DNA from: an uncultured Sulfitobacter sp.
GTDB taxonomy: Bacteria; Pseudomonadota; Alphaproteobacteria; Rhodobacterales; Rhodobacteraceae
DNA length: 64,000 nt
Direction: 5' to 3'
NCBI RefSeq assembly: GCF_947497275.1
Contig: NZ_CANMFS010000002.1
Location: forward strand, 248,001 to 312,000
Within the stretch, counting starts at the first letter, position 1. Each line of letters starts with the position of its first letter. The notes below the pieces were generated by a model. The model did no database searches, was not told the origin of the DNA, and worked only from the letters and a program-made list of their open reading frames with translations. This document shows, in pieces, positions 36,224 to 45,590 of this stretch. A program made the translations under genes and the position numbers.

Positions 36224-36744
36224 CAAGCGTCCTCCTGTGATTTCGGCACTTCCGGTTGGGGCGCATCTGGTTTGGGCGTATCGGTCGCGGCGTCGACCAG
36301 CGGTTGCAGGCTGGCGAGAATAACAGAGGCTTCGGCGACATCCGCCGCGCGCGCGGCGCGCAACGCCTCGAGTTCGGCCAGCATCGCCTTGTTGATCAAA
36401 TGCGGCTCTCCGACCCCTTCCGCGTTCGCTTCGCGCAGCGCGACGCAGGCGTCCGACAACTGGCTGTTGGCGCGGCGCACCCTTTGAAGCTCTATGTCGA
36501 GCTGAGCCATGCGCGCTTCGCTCTCTTCGAGCTGCTCGCGCAGGGCCGTCGCTTCACCGTCGGATTTCTGGCGCAGCGTCCGCACCCGCTCTTGAAGCTG
36601 TGCGTTCGCGGTGCGCTCCTCTTCGAGCTGCGACAGCGTTTCCGGGTCCGGCCCGGCGGGTGTAGCGGCCAGTTTCTCAAGGCCGAACGCCACCTGATCC
36701 ATCGCGGCCGTAATGCGCCGCTGAAGTTCTTCGATTTCGCTCAT
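36223..36744 (-). CDS. Coiled-coil protein upstream of zapA
   Basis: 173 residues, mostly coiled coil (about 1-120: EIEELQRRITAAMDQVAFGL, LREQLEESEARMAQLDIELQ) with a helical C-terminal part and a Pro/Asp tail. No catalytic motif. Translationally coupled to zapA, so a role in Z-ring assembly is likely (inference). Start at 36744 follows AGAGGGCAT. Confidence 0.8.
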   Translation of the reverse strand: MSEIEELQRRITAAMDQVAFGLEKLAATPAGPDPETLSQLEEERTANAQLQERVRTLRQKSDGEATALREQLEESEARMAQLDIELQRVRRANSQLSDACVALREANAEGVGEPHLINKAMLAELEALRAARAADVAEASVILASLQPLVDAATDTPKPDAPQPEVPKSQEDA

Positions 36745-37004
36745 ATGCCCTCTGACCTCATTGCGCAAACAGCCCACCCATTCCCGGATTCGAATCGATT
36801 TATCCGGGATCATGGCGCGATCCTACCCAAAGCCGAGCGGAATTGCTTCCCCTCTTTGAAAACAGCGGCTTGGCGAGCGGCCTTCATCCGCCGGGCGAAA
36901 CGGTGGTGACGGTCGCGTGGTCCGTCGCGCTTGAACTTTCCCCCGACCCTGATATTGACCTGCCAACCATCCCTTTTGCCTCATTCTCAAGGAGCCGCAG
37001 CCTC

Positions 37005-39020
37005 GTGGATCTCAAAGCCCTCCAAACCGCCCACCCCGATCATTGGTCAAAGGCGGCCGCCATCCGCGCGCTTACACTCGACGCTGTCGCTGCTGCGAAT
37101 TCTGGCCACTCCGGCATGCCCATCGGAATGGCGGATGTCGCCACCGTCCTGTTCGAAAAGCACCTGAAATTCGACGCGGCACAGCCCAACTGGCCCGACC
37201 GGGACCGTTTTATCCTGTCTGCCGGTCATGGATCGATGCTGATCTATGCGCTGCTGCATCTTGTCGGCGACACCCAATTCCCCATCGAGGAAATCAAGAA
37301 CTTTCGCCAGGCGGGCGCGCGCACGGCGGGTCATCCGGAGAACTTCCTTGCCGATGCGATCGAGACAACGACCGGTCCTCTGGGGCAAGGCATCGCGAAT
37401 TCCGTGGGCTTTGCCATGGCCGAAGAGATCCAGCGTGCCGCCTATGGCGCGAAGGTCGTCGATCACCGCACCTATGTCATCGCCGGGGACGGCTGTCTGA
37501 TGGAAGGCGTGAGCCAGGAGGCGATCACGCTGGCCGGGCGGCACAAGCTGAGCAAACTGATCCTGATGTGGGACAACAACAGCATCACCATCGACGGCCC
37601 CGTGAGCCTGTCGGACACCACCGATCAGCCCGCACGTTTTCGCGCTGCCGGGTGGGACGTGCAGGAGATCGACGGGCATAACCCCGACGAGATCGACGCG
37701 GCGCTGGCGGCGGCCAAGAAAACAGATACGCCAAGCATGATCGCCTGCAAGACGCATATCGCTTTGGGTCATGCGGCACAGGACACATCCAAGGGCCACG
37801 GCGCGCTTACCGATCCCGCGCAGATCACCGAGGCGAAGGAGGCCTGGGGATGGACCGCCGGCCTGTTCGATATCCCGTCCGAGATCAAATCAGCCTGGGA
37901 AACCATCGGCCAGCGTGGTGTGGGGGCGCGCAGGGACTGGGAAGAACGGTTCGACAAGATGCCCCGCGCCAAGCGCGAGACGTTCAACCGGGCACTGGCG
38001 CTCGACGCGCCGAGAAAGTTGAGTGCAACGATCAAGGCGTTCAAGAAGCAAATGAGCGAGACCGCGCCAAAACTCGCCACCCGTGCGTCCTCGGAGAAAG
38101 TGCTTGAGGTCGTGAACCCGATCCTGCCGGAAACGGTGGGCGGCTCTGCCGATCTGACCGGCTCGAACAACACGAAGACGTCCGATCTGGGCGTGTTCGA
38201 CATCGACAACCGGGGCGGTCGCTATGTCTATTGGGGCATCCGCGAGCATGGCATGTCGTCAGCGATGAATGGCATGTCGCTGCACGGCGGCGTGCGTCCC
38301 TACGGCGGTACCTTCATGTGTTTCACCGACTACGCCCGGCCCGCGATGCGGCTGTCGGCGCTGATGAAACAGCCGGTCGTCTATGTGATGACCCATGACA
38401 GCATCGGTCTGGGCGAGGACGGCCCGACGCACCAACCTGTCGAACATCTGGCGATCAGCCGCGCGACACCGAATACGCTGGTGTTCCGCCCCGCCGATAC
38501 GGTCGAGACAGCCGAAGCCTGGGAAATCGCGCTGACTGAGAAAGCCACGCCATCGGTGCTGTCGCTGACCCGTCAGGGTGTGCCGACGGTTCGATTGGAG
38601 CACAAGAACAAGAACCTGGTTGCTCAGGGCGGTTACGTTCTGAAAGATGCGGACGCCAAACGGCAGGTCATTCTGATCGCCACCGGGTCAGAGGTGTCCG
38701 TAGCATTGGACGCCCGCGAGACGCTGGAGGCCGAGGGCATCGGCTGCCGCGTCGTCTCCCTGCCCTGCATGGAGTTGTTCGCGCAACAGGACGAAGCGTA
38801 TCGCAAGCGGGTGCTGCCGGGCGGCCCGGTGCGCATCGGCATCGAGGCAGGCGTACGTCAGGGCTGGGACCGCTGGCTGCTCGGCGAGCGCGGTAAATGG
38901 GGTAAGGCGGATTTTGTCGGCATGGACAGCTTCGGTGCCTCCGCGCCTGCGGACACGCTATTTGTCAAGTTCGGCATCACGTCCGAGACGGTGGTTGAGC
39001 GCGCAAAAGCACTTCTCTGA
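37005..39020 (+). CDS. tkt: Transketolase
   Basis: Thiamine-diphosphate enzyme of the pentose phosphate pathway, 671 residues. [15 protein letters not shown] carries the active-site His; [13 protein letters not shown] through [12 protein letters not shown] is the ThDP/Mg motif; [14 protein letters not shown] holds the catalytic Glu that contacts Th[22 protein letters not shown] and [20 protein letters not shown] follow. Start is GTG at 37005 with AAGGAG ten bases upstream. Divergent from the zapA pair. A terminator follows. Confidence 0.96.
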   Translation: MDLKALQTAHPDHWSKAAAIRALTLDAVAAANSGHSGMPIGMADVATVLFEKHLKFDAAQPNWPDRDRFILSAGHGSMLIYALLHLVGDTQFPIEEIKNFRQAGARTAGHPENFLADAIETTTGPLGQGIANSVGFAMAEEIQRAAYGAKVVDHRTYVIAGDGCLMEGVSQEAITLAGRHKLSKLILMWDNNSITIDGPVSLSDTTDQPARFRAAGWDVQEIDGHNPDEIDAALAAAKKTDTPSMIACKTHIALGHAAQDTSKGHGALTDPAQITEAKEAWGWTAGLFDIPSEIKSAWETIGQRGVGARRDWEERFDKMPRAKRETFNRALALDAPRKLSATIKAFKKQMSETAPKLATRASSEKVLEVVNPILPETVGGSADLTGSNNTKTSDLGVFDIDNRGGRYVYWGIREHGMSSAMNGMSLHGGVRPYGGTFMCFTDYARPAMRLSALMKQPVVYVMTHDSIGLGEDGPTHQPVEHLAISRATPNTLVFRPADTVETAEAWEIALTEKATPSVLSLTRQGVPTVRLEHKNKNLVAQGGYVLKDADAKRQVILIATGSEVSVALDARETLEAEGIGCRVVSLPCMELFAQQDEAYRKRVLPGGPVRIGIEAGVRQGWDRWLLGERGKWGKADFVGMDSFGASAPADTLFVKFGITSETVVERAKALL

Positions 39021-39040
39021 CACCTGTCCTGAGTTTGTGG

Positions 39041-39074
39041 AACGGCGGGCCCTGGCAACGGGGTCCGCCGTTTT
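39041..39074 (+). terminator. Terminator after tkt
   Basis: AACGGCGGGCCC / GGGTCCGCCGTT (12 bp with one G-U), 8-base loop, then TTT. Confidence 0.88.
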
Positions 39075-39191
39075 GATTCCGCTATGAAAACCGCTTAACC
39101 ACGGAAATAAGCCAATTCGCGCCGGTTTTGCCACATTTCGGGCGAAGATCGGCCACATACCGCTTGTACCGTATAAGTATCTTGATCGGTG

Positions 39192-39237
39192 TTAATTCTA
39201 GTTTAACGATTATTGCGGACGATTAAACTCGGTTTAT
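39192..39237 (+). promoter_or_regulatory. CtrA-type binding sites upstream of a small membrane protein
   Basis: TTAATTCTAGTTTAAC at 39192-39207 is a full match to the CtrA consensus TTAA-N7-TTAAC. A second, imperfect copy TTAA-N7-TTAT lies at 39223-39237. The AT-rich stretch also contains the inverted repeat AGTTTAA/TTAAACT. It ends 15 bases before the ATG of the 61-codon gene. Confidence 0.55.
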
Positions 39238-39251
39238 TAGGGGGTTTGGAC

Positions 39252-39437
39252 ATGGCGTATCTTCTGACAGCAATCATGACAGGCTGTGTTGCAGCCATGA
39301 TCTCCATATTCACGGGGGGCGGATTCATGCAAGTTCTCTGGAACTACATCCTGTTCGGACATCTCGGTATGGCGACACTGGCACTTGCCACTGTCGCTTC
39401 GACCCTGATCGACCGCAAGCATCGGTCCGACGCCTGA
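39252..39437 (+). CDS. Small two-helix membrane protein (61 aa)
   Basis: MAYLLTAIMTGCVAAMISIF starts the first helix; WNYILFGHLGMATLALATVA is in the second; basic tail DRKHRSDA. No family recognised. The start at 39252 is chosen over an upstream in-frame ATG inside the regulatory region. It lies behind CtrA-type sites, so it may be cell-cycle or motility linked (inference). The stop touches the stop of the convergent DUF808 gene, inside the palindrome GCCTGATCAGGC. Confidence 0.65.
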   Translation: MAYLLTAIMTGCVAAMISIFTGGGFMQVLWNYILFGHLGMATLALATVASTLIDRKHRSDA

Positions 39438-40418
39438 TCAGGCCGCCTGCGCCTTTCGGTTGAACACGGCGCGCCAGATCGGTGTAACAACTTTCTCGCC
39501 GACCGGGATCAGCAGCAGCCCCAGTGCCAATCCGAACACACCGTCCATCGTAGCCGTCGCTGCCCATTCCGTGGCGTTTTGGACCGACGCGGGTACGAGA
39601 TGGGCCACCCCGACTGCGGCATCGTGAATCCAGTGACCGATCGCGCCAAAGCCGAGTTCTTCGAGGCCGTGCACAATAATGGATCCACCGACCCAGAGCA
39701 TCGCCATCGTGCCCACGACGGTCAGCAGCTTGAGAAAACGCGGCATCGCCTTGACCAAACCCCGCCCAAGCGCACGGGTCAGACCCAGTCGCCCGTTATT
39801 GGCCATGGTCAGCCCAAGATCGTCCATCTTGACGATCAACGCGACCGAACCGTAGACCGCCACCGTGATGATAACCGCAACCGTCGCCAATACCGCCGCT
39901 TCGAGCCAGAATGTGCTTTCGGGGATCTGTGACAGGGCGATCGTCATGATTTCCGCCGATAGAATGAAATCGGTCTTGATCGCACCCTCCGCTTTCTGCT
40001 CTTCGAGGACCGCGGGATCGTCGGGTTTTTCTGCCTTGCCCGGGTGATCTTCGTGCCCCTCGCTCAGTCCCAGCACATGGGCGACTTTCTCCGCCCCTTC
40101 GAAGCACAGGTATGCCCCGCCCAGCATCAGCAGCGGAGGAATAGCCCATGGCGCAAATTCCGATAGCACCAGCCCGGCCGGCAGCAAGAACACCAATTTG
40201 TTGCGCAGAGAGCCTTTGGTGATGCGCCAGATGATCGGCAATTCGCGGCTGGCTTCGAACCCGTGCACGTATTTCGGTGTCACCGCCGCATCGTCGATCA
40301 CCGCACCGGCAGCCTTGGCGCTGGCTTTGGACGCCTGCCCTATCACATCGTCCACGGACGCCGCAGCCACCTTGGCAATCGCCGCGACATCATCCAGCAA
40401 GGCAATCAAACCACTCAT
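39438..40418 (-). CDS. DUF808 membrane protein
   Basis: 326 residues, YedI-like. N-terminal MSGLIALLDDVAAIAKVAAA is the DUF808 hallmark; then about five transmembrane segments (FLLPAGLVLSEFAPWAIPPL, AAVLATVAVIITVAVYGSVA, LLTVVGTMAMLWVGGSIIVH, MDGVFGLALGLLLIPVGEKV). Start at 40418 follows AAGGATCTGTG. Function unknown in the family. Confidence 0.9.
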   Translation of the reverse strand: MSGLIALLDDVAAIAKVAAASVDDVIGQASKASAKAAGAVIDDAAVTPKYVHGFEASRELPIIWRITKGSLRNKLVFLLPAGLVLSEFAPWAIPPLLMLGGAYLCFEGAEKVAHVLGLSEGHEDHPGKAEKPDDPAVLEEQKAEGAIKTDFILSAEIMTIALSQIPESTFWLEAAVLATVAVIITVAVYGSVALIVKMDDLGLTMANNGRLGLTRALGRGLVKAMPRFLKLLTVVGTMAMLWVGGSIIVHGLEELGFGAIGHWIHDAAVGVAHLVPASVQNATEWAATATMDGVFGLALGLLLIPVGEKVVTPIWRAVFNRKAQAA

Positions 40419-40612
40419 CACACAGATCCTTCCGTTACGCAGGTTTCTAGCTAGGACAGATTGACGCAATTGCCAATGGTGCATGGCGTGAAGGCGTTAC
40501 CGCTAACCTCTGATTTTAACGCTAACATGAGAATCCATCATGCCATTGGGTCTGGCCCCCGGGGCATGGGGGCGGATATAGCAGCCCTGAAAAGATCACT
40601 CAGGAGCGTCAC

Positions 40613-41614
40613 ATGACCATCAAAGTCGGGATCAACGGATTTGGCCGGATCGGCCGCTGTACCCTCAACCACATCGCGGCATCGGGGCGCGACGATATCG
40701 AAGTGATGAAGCTGAACGCAACGGGACCCATCTCATCCGCCGCACATTTGCTGAAATACGACAGTGTTCACGGCCGTTTCCCAAATGAGATCACCGTCGG
40801 CGACGGGGTTCTGAACCTTGGTCAGAACGACATCGAAGTCATGTCGACGTACGACCTTCAGGAACTGGACTGGTCCGGGTGCGACGTGGTGCTGGAATGC
40901 ACCGGGCAGTTCAACGATGGCAACATGGCGCGCACGCATATCGAGCGTGGCGCAAAGAAGGTTTTGCTGTCCGCGCCCGGCAAGAACGTGGACAGGACGG
41001 TGGTTTTCGGCGTCAATGACGACACTCTGCTGGCCAGCGACACGATGATTTCGAACGGATCGTGCACGACCAACTGTCTCGCGCCCCTGGCAAAGGTCAT
41101 GCACGAGGCCGTGGGCATCGAAAGCGGTCTTATGACCACAATCCACAGCTATACCGGGGATCAGCCGACGCTGGACCGTCGCCACAGTGATCTTTACCGG
41201 GCGCGGGCGGCGGCGCTTGCGATCATCCCAACATCGACCGGCGCCGCGAAGGCGCTGGGAGAAGTGATGCCCGTCATGAAAGGGCGTCTGGACGGTACCG
41301 CGATGCGGGTGCCCACCCCCAATGTCAGCGCCGTCGATCTGACCTTTACCGCCATGCGCGACGTGACGGTGGATGAAATCAACGCAGCCGCCAAGGCCGC
41401 GGCTGAAGGTCCGATGGCGCGTGTCTTCGGCTACGATCCCGAGCAGAAAGTCTCTGTCGATTTCAACCACACGGAGCAAAGCTCGATCTTTGCGCCGGAC
41501 CAGACAATTGTCGTGGCCGGACGCACCGTAAGGGTGCTTGCATGGTATGACAACGAATGGGCTTTTTCCGTGCGCATGGCCGATGTGGCCGTGGCGATGG
41601 GCGCCCTCGGCTAA
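40613..41614 (+). CDS. gap: Glyceraldehyde-3-phosphate dehydrogenase
   Basis: 333 residues. NAD-binding GINGFGRIGR, catalytic Cys151 (SNGSCTTNCLAPLA), His178 (TTIHSYTGDQ) and the C-terminal WYDNEWAFSVRM. The loop after the second beta strand reads MKLNATGPISSAAHLLKY: the Asp normally found after Asn in NAD-specific enzymes (INDL) is Ala36. This may relax or change cofactor preference. Lies alone, not with pgk. GGAGCGTCAC precedes the start. Confidence 0.95.
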   Translation: MTIKVGINGFGRIGRCTLNHIAASGRDDIEVMKLNATGPISSAAHLLKYDSVHGRFPNEITVGDGVLNLGQNDIEVMSTYDLQELDWSGCDVVLECTGQFNDGNMARTHIERGAKKVLLSAPGKNVDRTVVFGVNDDTLLASDTMISNGSCTTNCLAPLAKVMHEAVGIESGLMTTIHSYTGDQPTLDRRHSDLYRARAAALAIIPTSTGAAKALGEVMPVMKGRLDGTAMRVPTPNVSAVDLTFTAMRDVTVDEINAAAKAAAEGPMARVFGYDPEQKVSVDFNHTEQSSIFAPDQTIVVAGRTVRVLAWYDNEWAFSVRMADVAVAMGALG

Positions 41615-41672
41615 TGCTTGCCGCTGCGGGTTGCCTGCCCTAGAAGGGGCTGGCAACCGCAAAGGACCCGCT

Positions 41673-41816
41673 ATGACCAATCGTATCGCGCTTGTGCTGG
41701 GGCTTTTCATTGTCGGGGCAGTTCTGGTCGACTACGCCTGCTACGGGACGGAGCATGGTATCTTCCTGGCGAAGAAATTTGCCGATCTGATCGAATGGCT
41801 CGCGTTCTGGCGCTGA
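41673..41816 (+). CDS. Small membrane protein (47 aa) downstream of gap
   Basis: MTNRIALVLGLFIVGAVLVD is a transmembrane helix; the rest (KKFADLIEWLAFWR) is an amphipathic helix ending in aromatic residues. AAAGGACCCGCT precedes the ATG, a proper ribosome site. 58 bases after gap and co-oriented, probably on the same transcript. Similar short proteins occur in other Roseobacters (from memory). Function unknown. Confidence 0.7.
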   Translation: MTNRIALVLGLFIVGAVLVDYACYGTEHGIFLAKKFADLIEWLAFWR

Positions 41817-41929
41817 CATTTCACAACTCACACGGGGGTCGGGATGTTACGACGCAGCGCCCGCCCGATCGCAGATGTTGTCGGCGGACCTGATGCCAGA
41901 AGGCCGCTTCGTCCTTCCGATACCTGTCC

Positions 41930-42424
41930 CTATTCGCTGAACCGTGCAATCAACTCCGTATTAACGCGAGGCGTCACGAATTTGCTCACGTCGCCATCGA
42001 GACGGGCGATTTCCTTGACCAGCTTGCTGGCAATCGCCTGACGCTGCGCCTCGGCCATCAGGAACACCGTTTCGATCTCATCGTCCAGCTGACGGTTCAT
42101 CCCGACCATCTGGTATTCGTATTCAAAATCCGCTACCGCCCGCAATCCGCGTATGATCAGAGAGGCGCCAACATCACGCGCGCAGTTGATCAACAGGTTC
42201 TCGAACGGATGGACGACAATCTCCATCCCGGTTTCTTCCGAGAGCTCTGCACATTCCTCTTCGATCAGCGATACACGCTCCTCGAGAGAGAATAACGGCC
42301 CCTTGTCGCGGTTGATCGCAACCCCGATAACCAACTTGTCAACCAGCGACGCGGTGCGTCTGATAATATCGATATGCCCGAGTGTTATCGGGTCGAACGT
42401 ACCGGGATAGAGGCCAACGCGCAT
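41930..42424 (-). CDS. coaD: Phosphopantetheine adenylyltransferase
   Basis: Fourth step of coenzyme A synthesis. 164 residues, hexameric family. MRVGLYPGTFDPITLGHIDI contains the nucleotidyltransferase TxGH motif; NRDKGPLFSLEERVSLIEEE and IIRGLRAVADFEYEYQMVGM are family blocks, and a second ATP motif is in AIASKLVKEI. GGAGCGCCCCT precedes the start. Confidence 0.96.
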   Translation of the reverse strand: MRVGLYPGTFDPITLGHIDIIRRTASLVDKLVIGVAINRDKGPLFSLEERVSLIEEECAELSEETGMEIVVHPFENLLINCARDVGASLIIRGLRAVADFEYEYQMVGMNRQLDDEIETVFLMAEAQRQAIASKLVKEIARLDGDVSKFVTPRVNTELIARFSE

Positions 42425-42493
42425 AGGGGCGCTCCTTGGTTCAGGTCAATTTCGTCGCAAGAAAACACGCTGTCCTCTGAAAGGCAAGCGGGC

Positions 42494-42928
42494 TCAATGC
42501 CCCCGTATCATTCCTTCGAGAGCGTCCTTTTCCATCGAGACCTCGCTCAGCCGGGCCTTGACAACATCGCCCAGCGAAATAAGCGCCACCAGTGCGCCTT
42601 CGTCCAGAACAGGCATGTGGCGAAACCGCCCTTCGGTCATTTGCGCAAGAACCTCGTCGGCGCGCATCTGCCGGGTGCAAGTCACAAGTTTCGTGGTCAT
42701 GATATCGCTCACAGGCTGGTGCAGACATTCCGCGCCCGCCTTTCCCAGTTGTCGCACGATGTCTCGCTCGGACACGATGCCATCGATTGTCCGGTCATCG
42801 CGCGAAATGACGAGCGTACCGATGCGCCGTTCCGACAACATGCGCGCCGCGTCCGCCACGGTAACGGAGGGCAAAGCGGTCGCCACGCGGTCGTCCGCCT
42901 TCGACTGTAGAATATGTGAAACGAGCAT
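42494..42928 (-). CDS. CBS-domain pair protein
   Basis: 144 residues made of two CBS domains (ATALPSVTVADAARMLSERR with VISRDDRTIDGIVSERDIVR, and DIMTTKLVTCTRQMRADEVL with RFRHMPVLDEGALVALISLG). No catalytic partner domain. Such stand-alone pairs bind adenosine nucleotides and regulate other proteins. AGGAGGATGAT precedes the start. Confidence 0.9.
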   Translation of the reverse strand: MLVSHILQSKADDRVATALPSVTVADAARMLSERRIGTLVISRDDRTIDGIVSERDIVRQLGKAGAECLHQPVSDIMTTKLVTCTRQMRADEVLAQMTEGRFRHMPVLDEGALVALISLGDVVKARLSEVSMEKDALEGMIRGH

Positions 42929-42991
42929 ATCATCATCCTCCTATGACCCGTGTACGCTGGAGGTTATGGTCGCGCGCGATGCGTCCACCTG

Positions 42992-43915
42992 TCAAGGCTG
43001 CGATTGCCCACCCTCTTGTTTTCCAAGTTCTTCGAGGCGCGAGACCTCGGATTTCAGGCGCAGGACCAGTTGATCGGCGAATTTGGCCAGTCTGGCATCG
43101 CGCACGTCGTCCGCATGGCGGATCAGATAGAACGCCCGCGTCAGGCTTAGCTGCTCGGTCAGGATGCGGCGCACACCGGGGGCGAAGGGCAAGCTGAAAT
43201 CATGGACCACGCCCACACCTGCCCCCTGACGGATCATGTTGATCTGCACCGAGACCGAGTTGGACGCGAAAGGCACCCTACCCGCCCCCAGATCGGCCAG
43301 GTAGTCGAGTTCGCGGTCAAAGATCATATCGGGGATGTAGCCGACCAGCGGATGGTCTTTCAGCGCCCTAAAATCGGGAATCGGGCCATGCGCCGCAAGG
43401 TAGTCGTTCGAAGCGGCAAGGTGGAGCTTGTATTCGCTGACCTGGCGAACCATCAGACGCCCGGCGGCGGGCGCGCTGACGCCGATGGCCATGTCCGCTT
43501 CGCGGCGCGACAGGTTGAAAACGCGGGGCAAGGCAATGATCTGGATCTCCAGTGCGGGATTGTCGCGCCCGATCGCGGCACAGACCTGCGGCAAAAGATA
43601 ATTCGCACAGCCGTCGGGCGCGCCGACACGGATCTGGCCTGACAACCTTTCCGTCGGCGCCGCGACCCCTGCAGTCGCAGCGCGCATCGCCTGCTCCGCC
43701 GCGCCTGCCCGTGTGAGCAAATCCGCACCCGCCTGCGTCAGCGTATAGCCTTGTGGCGATTTGACGAACAAGGCAGTCTGCATCGCTTTCTCCAGCCGCG
43801 CCATGCGCCGCCCCAGCGTTGCAGGATCAAGCCGCAGCGCCTTACCCGCGCCTGACAGGCTTTCGGCGCGGGCCACGGCAAGGAAAAGACGCAAGTCGTC
43901 CCAATTATGTTCCAA
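42992..43915 (-). CDS. LysR-family regulator of the valine catabolism operon
   Basis: 307 residues. HTH in WDDLRLFLAVARAESLSGAG and LDPATLGRRMARLEKAMQTA. Start taken as TTG at 43915 (MEHNWDDL) because GGAGG lies six bases upstream; ATG at 43942 would add nine residues with no ribosome site. Divergent from mmsA, with repeated TTTTGCAA elements between, so it most likely controls that operon. Confidence 0.9.
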   Translation of the reverse strand: MEHNWDDLRLFLAVARAESLSGAGKALRLDPATLGRRMARLEKAMQTALFVKSPQGYTLTQAGADLLTRAGAAEQAMRAATAGVAAPTERLSGQIRVGAPDGCANYLLPQVCAAIGRDNPALEIQIIALPRVFNLSRREADMAIGVSAPAAGRLMVRQVSEYKLHLAASNDYLAAHGPIPDFRALKDHPLVGYIPDMIFDRELDYLADLGAGRVPFASNSVSVQINMIRQGAGVGVVHDFSLPFAPGVRRILTEQLSLTRAFYLIRHADDVRDARLAKFADQLVLRLKSEVSRLEELGKQEGGQSQP

Positions 43916-43941
43916 AGTCGGCCTCCATCGCGCGCTTTGCA

Positions 43942-43993
43942 TTTTTGCAAAACTATTTTGCCAAGCTGCCCCTTTTCGCGACCTTTTTGCAAG
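43942..43993. promoter_or_regulatory. TTTTGCAA repeats between the LysR gene and mmsA
   Basis: TTTTTGCAAAA, TATTTTGCCAA and CTTTTTGCAAG occur three times in about 50 bases; the first two can be read as a T-N11-A type inverted arrangement. Probable LysR operator and mmsA promoter region. Confidence 0.45.
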
Positions 43994-44028
43994 ACTACAC
44001 TGCGCCCGAACACCCATCGGAGGATCCC

Positions 44029-45528
44029 ATGCAAGAGCTGACTCATTACATCAACGGCGCGCACGTCAAAGGCACTTCGGGCCGTTTTGCCGACGTCATG
44101 AACCCCGCTACCGGCGAAGTGCAAGCGAAATGCCCGCTGGCGAGTGTCGAAGAAATGGAGCAGGCCGTCGCCCACGCGCAGGCGGCTCAACCCGCCTGGG
44201 CCGCCACCAACCCACAACGGCGCGCGCGCGTGCTGATGAAGCTGGTCGATCTGCTGAACCGCGATATGGACAAACTGGCGGAAGCCCTGAGCCGTGAGCA
44301 TGGCAAGACGTTGCCCGATGCGGCAGGCGACGTGCAGCGCGGACTTGAAGTGGTGGAATACTGCATCGGCGCGCCCCAGCTTCTGAAAGGCGAATACACC
44401 GACAGCGCCGGTCCCGGCATTGATATGTACTCGATGCGCCAGGCGCTTGGCGTGACGGCGGGCATCACGCCTTTCAACTTCCCCGCGATGATCCCGATGT
44501 GGATGTTTGCGCCGGCCATCGCCTGTGGCAACGCTTTCATCCTGAAACCGTCGGAGCGTGATCCTTCCGTGCCGCTGATGTTGGCCGAACTGGCCGAAGA
44601 AGCGGGTCTGCCCAAAGGCGTTCTGCAGGTCGTGAACGGCGACAAGGAAGCGGTCGATGCGATTCTGCATAACGATGTCATCCAGTCGGTAGGCTTCGTC
44701 GGCTCTACACCGATCGCGGAATACATCTATGCGACGGGTTGTGCCAACGGCAAACGCGTACAGTGCTTCGGCGGAGCGAAAAACCACATGATCATCATGC
44801 CCGACGCGGACATGGACCAGGCCGCGGACGCGCTGATCGGCGCGGGCTACGGTGCGGCGGGCGAGCGCTGCATGGCGATTTCCGTAGCCGTTCCGGTGGG
44901 TGCCGAAACCGCTGACCGGCTTATCGAAAAACTGGTGCCGCGCATCGAAAAGCTCAAGGTTGGTCCTTATACCTCCGGCAAGGATGTGGATTACGGCCCA
45001 GTCGTGACCGCCGCGGCCAAGGCAAATATCGAGCGTCTGGTCCAGACCGGCATCGACCAGGGCGCTGAACTCGTCGTCGACGGGCGCGATTTCAAGCTTC
45101 AGGGCTACGAAGACGGCTTTTTCATCGGGCCGCACCTGTTCGACCGCGCGACCAAGGATATGGACATCTACAAGCAGGAGATTTTCGGCCCCGTGCTGAC
45201 CTGTGTGCGCGCGCAAACCTACGAAGAGGCGCTTGGACTGGCCATGGACCACGAATACGGCAACGGCACCGCGATCTTTACCCGGGACGGCGATGCGGCG
45301 CGTGATTTTGCGAACCGGATCAACGTGGGCATGATCGGCATCAACGTGCCGATCCCTGTGCCGCTCGCGTATCACACGTTCGGCGGCTGGAAAAAGTCGG
45401 TCTTTGGCGATCTCAACCAGCACGGGTCGGATGCGTTCAAATTTTACACCCGCACAAAGACCGTGACCGCGCGTTGGCCTTCGGGCATCAAAGAAGGCGG
45501 CGAATTCTCCATCCCGGTGATGGAATAA
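44029..45528 (+). CDS. mmsA: CoA-acylating methylmalonate-semialdehyde dehydrogenase
   Basis: Converts (S)-methylmalonate semialdehyde to propionyl-CoA in valine degradation. 499 residues of the aldehyde dehydrogenase fold: ITPFNFPAMIPMWMFAPAIA, FVGSTPIAEYIYATG, and catalytic Cys281 in YGAAGERCMAISVAV. In this CoA-dependent class the usual active-site Glu is absent (FGGAKNHMIIMPDA). The start at 44029 follows CGGAGGATCCC. First gene of a four-enzyme operon. Confidence 0.95.
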   Translation: MQELTHYINGAHVKGTSGRFADVMNPATGEVQAKCPLASVEEMEQAVAHAQAAQPAWAATNPQRRARVLMKLVDLLNRDMDKLAEALSREHGKTLPDAAGDVQRGLEVVEYCIGAPQLLKGEYTDSAGPGIDMYSMRQALGVTAGITPFNFPAMIPMWMFAPAIACGNAFILKPSERDPSVPLMLAELAEEAGLPKGVLQVVNGDKEAVDAILHNDVIQSVGFVGSTPIAEYIYATGCANGKRVQCFGGAKNHMIIMPDADMDQAADALIGAGYGAAGERCMAISVAVPVGAETADRLIEKLVPRIEKLKVGPYTSGKDVDYGPVVTAAAKANIERLVQTGIDQGAELVVDGRDFKLQGYEDGFFIGPHLFDRATKDMDIYKQEIFGPVLTCVRAQTYEEALGLAMDHEYGNGTAIFTRDGDAARDFANRINVGMIGINVPIPVPLAYHTFGGWKKSVFGDLNQHGSDAFKFYTRTKTVTARWPSGIKEGGEFSIPVME

Positions 45529-45590
45529 GACACGGTGGCGTCCCCCCAAGGGGCGCCACAGGCCACATTTGACAGGTTCGGGAGGATACG

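Noticed and set aside
39433-39444. Palindrome GCCTGATCAGGC covering two convergent stop codons
   Set aside because: Arises from the abutting TGA/TCA stops plus flanks; no loop and no T-run, so not called a terminator.
41899-41917. Hairpin GAAGG/CCTTC downstream of coaD
   Set aside because: Short stem with mismatches and no T-run.
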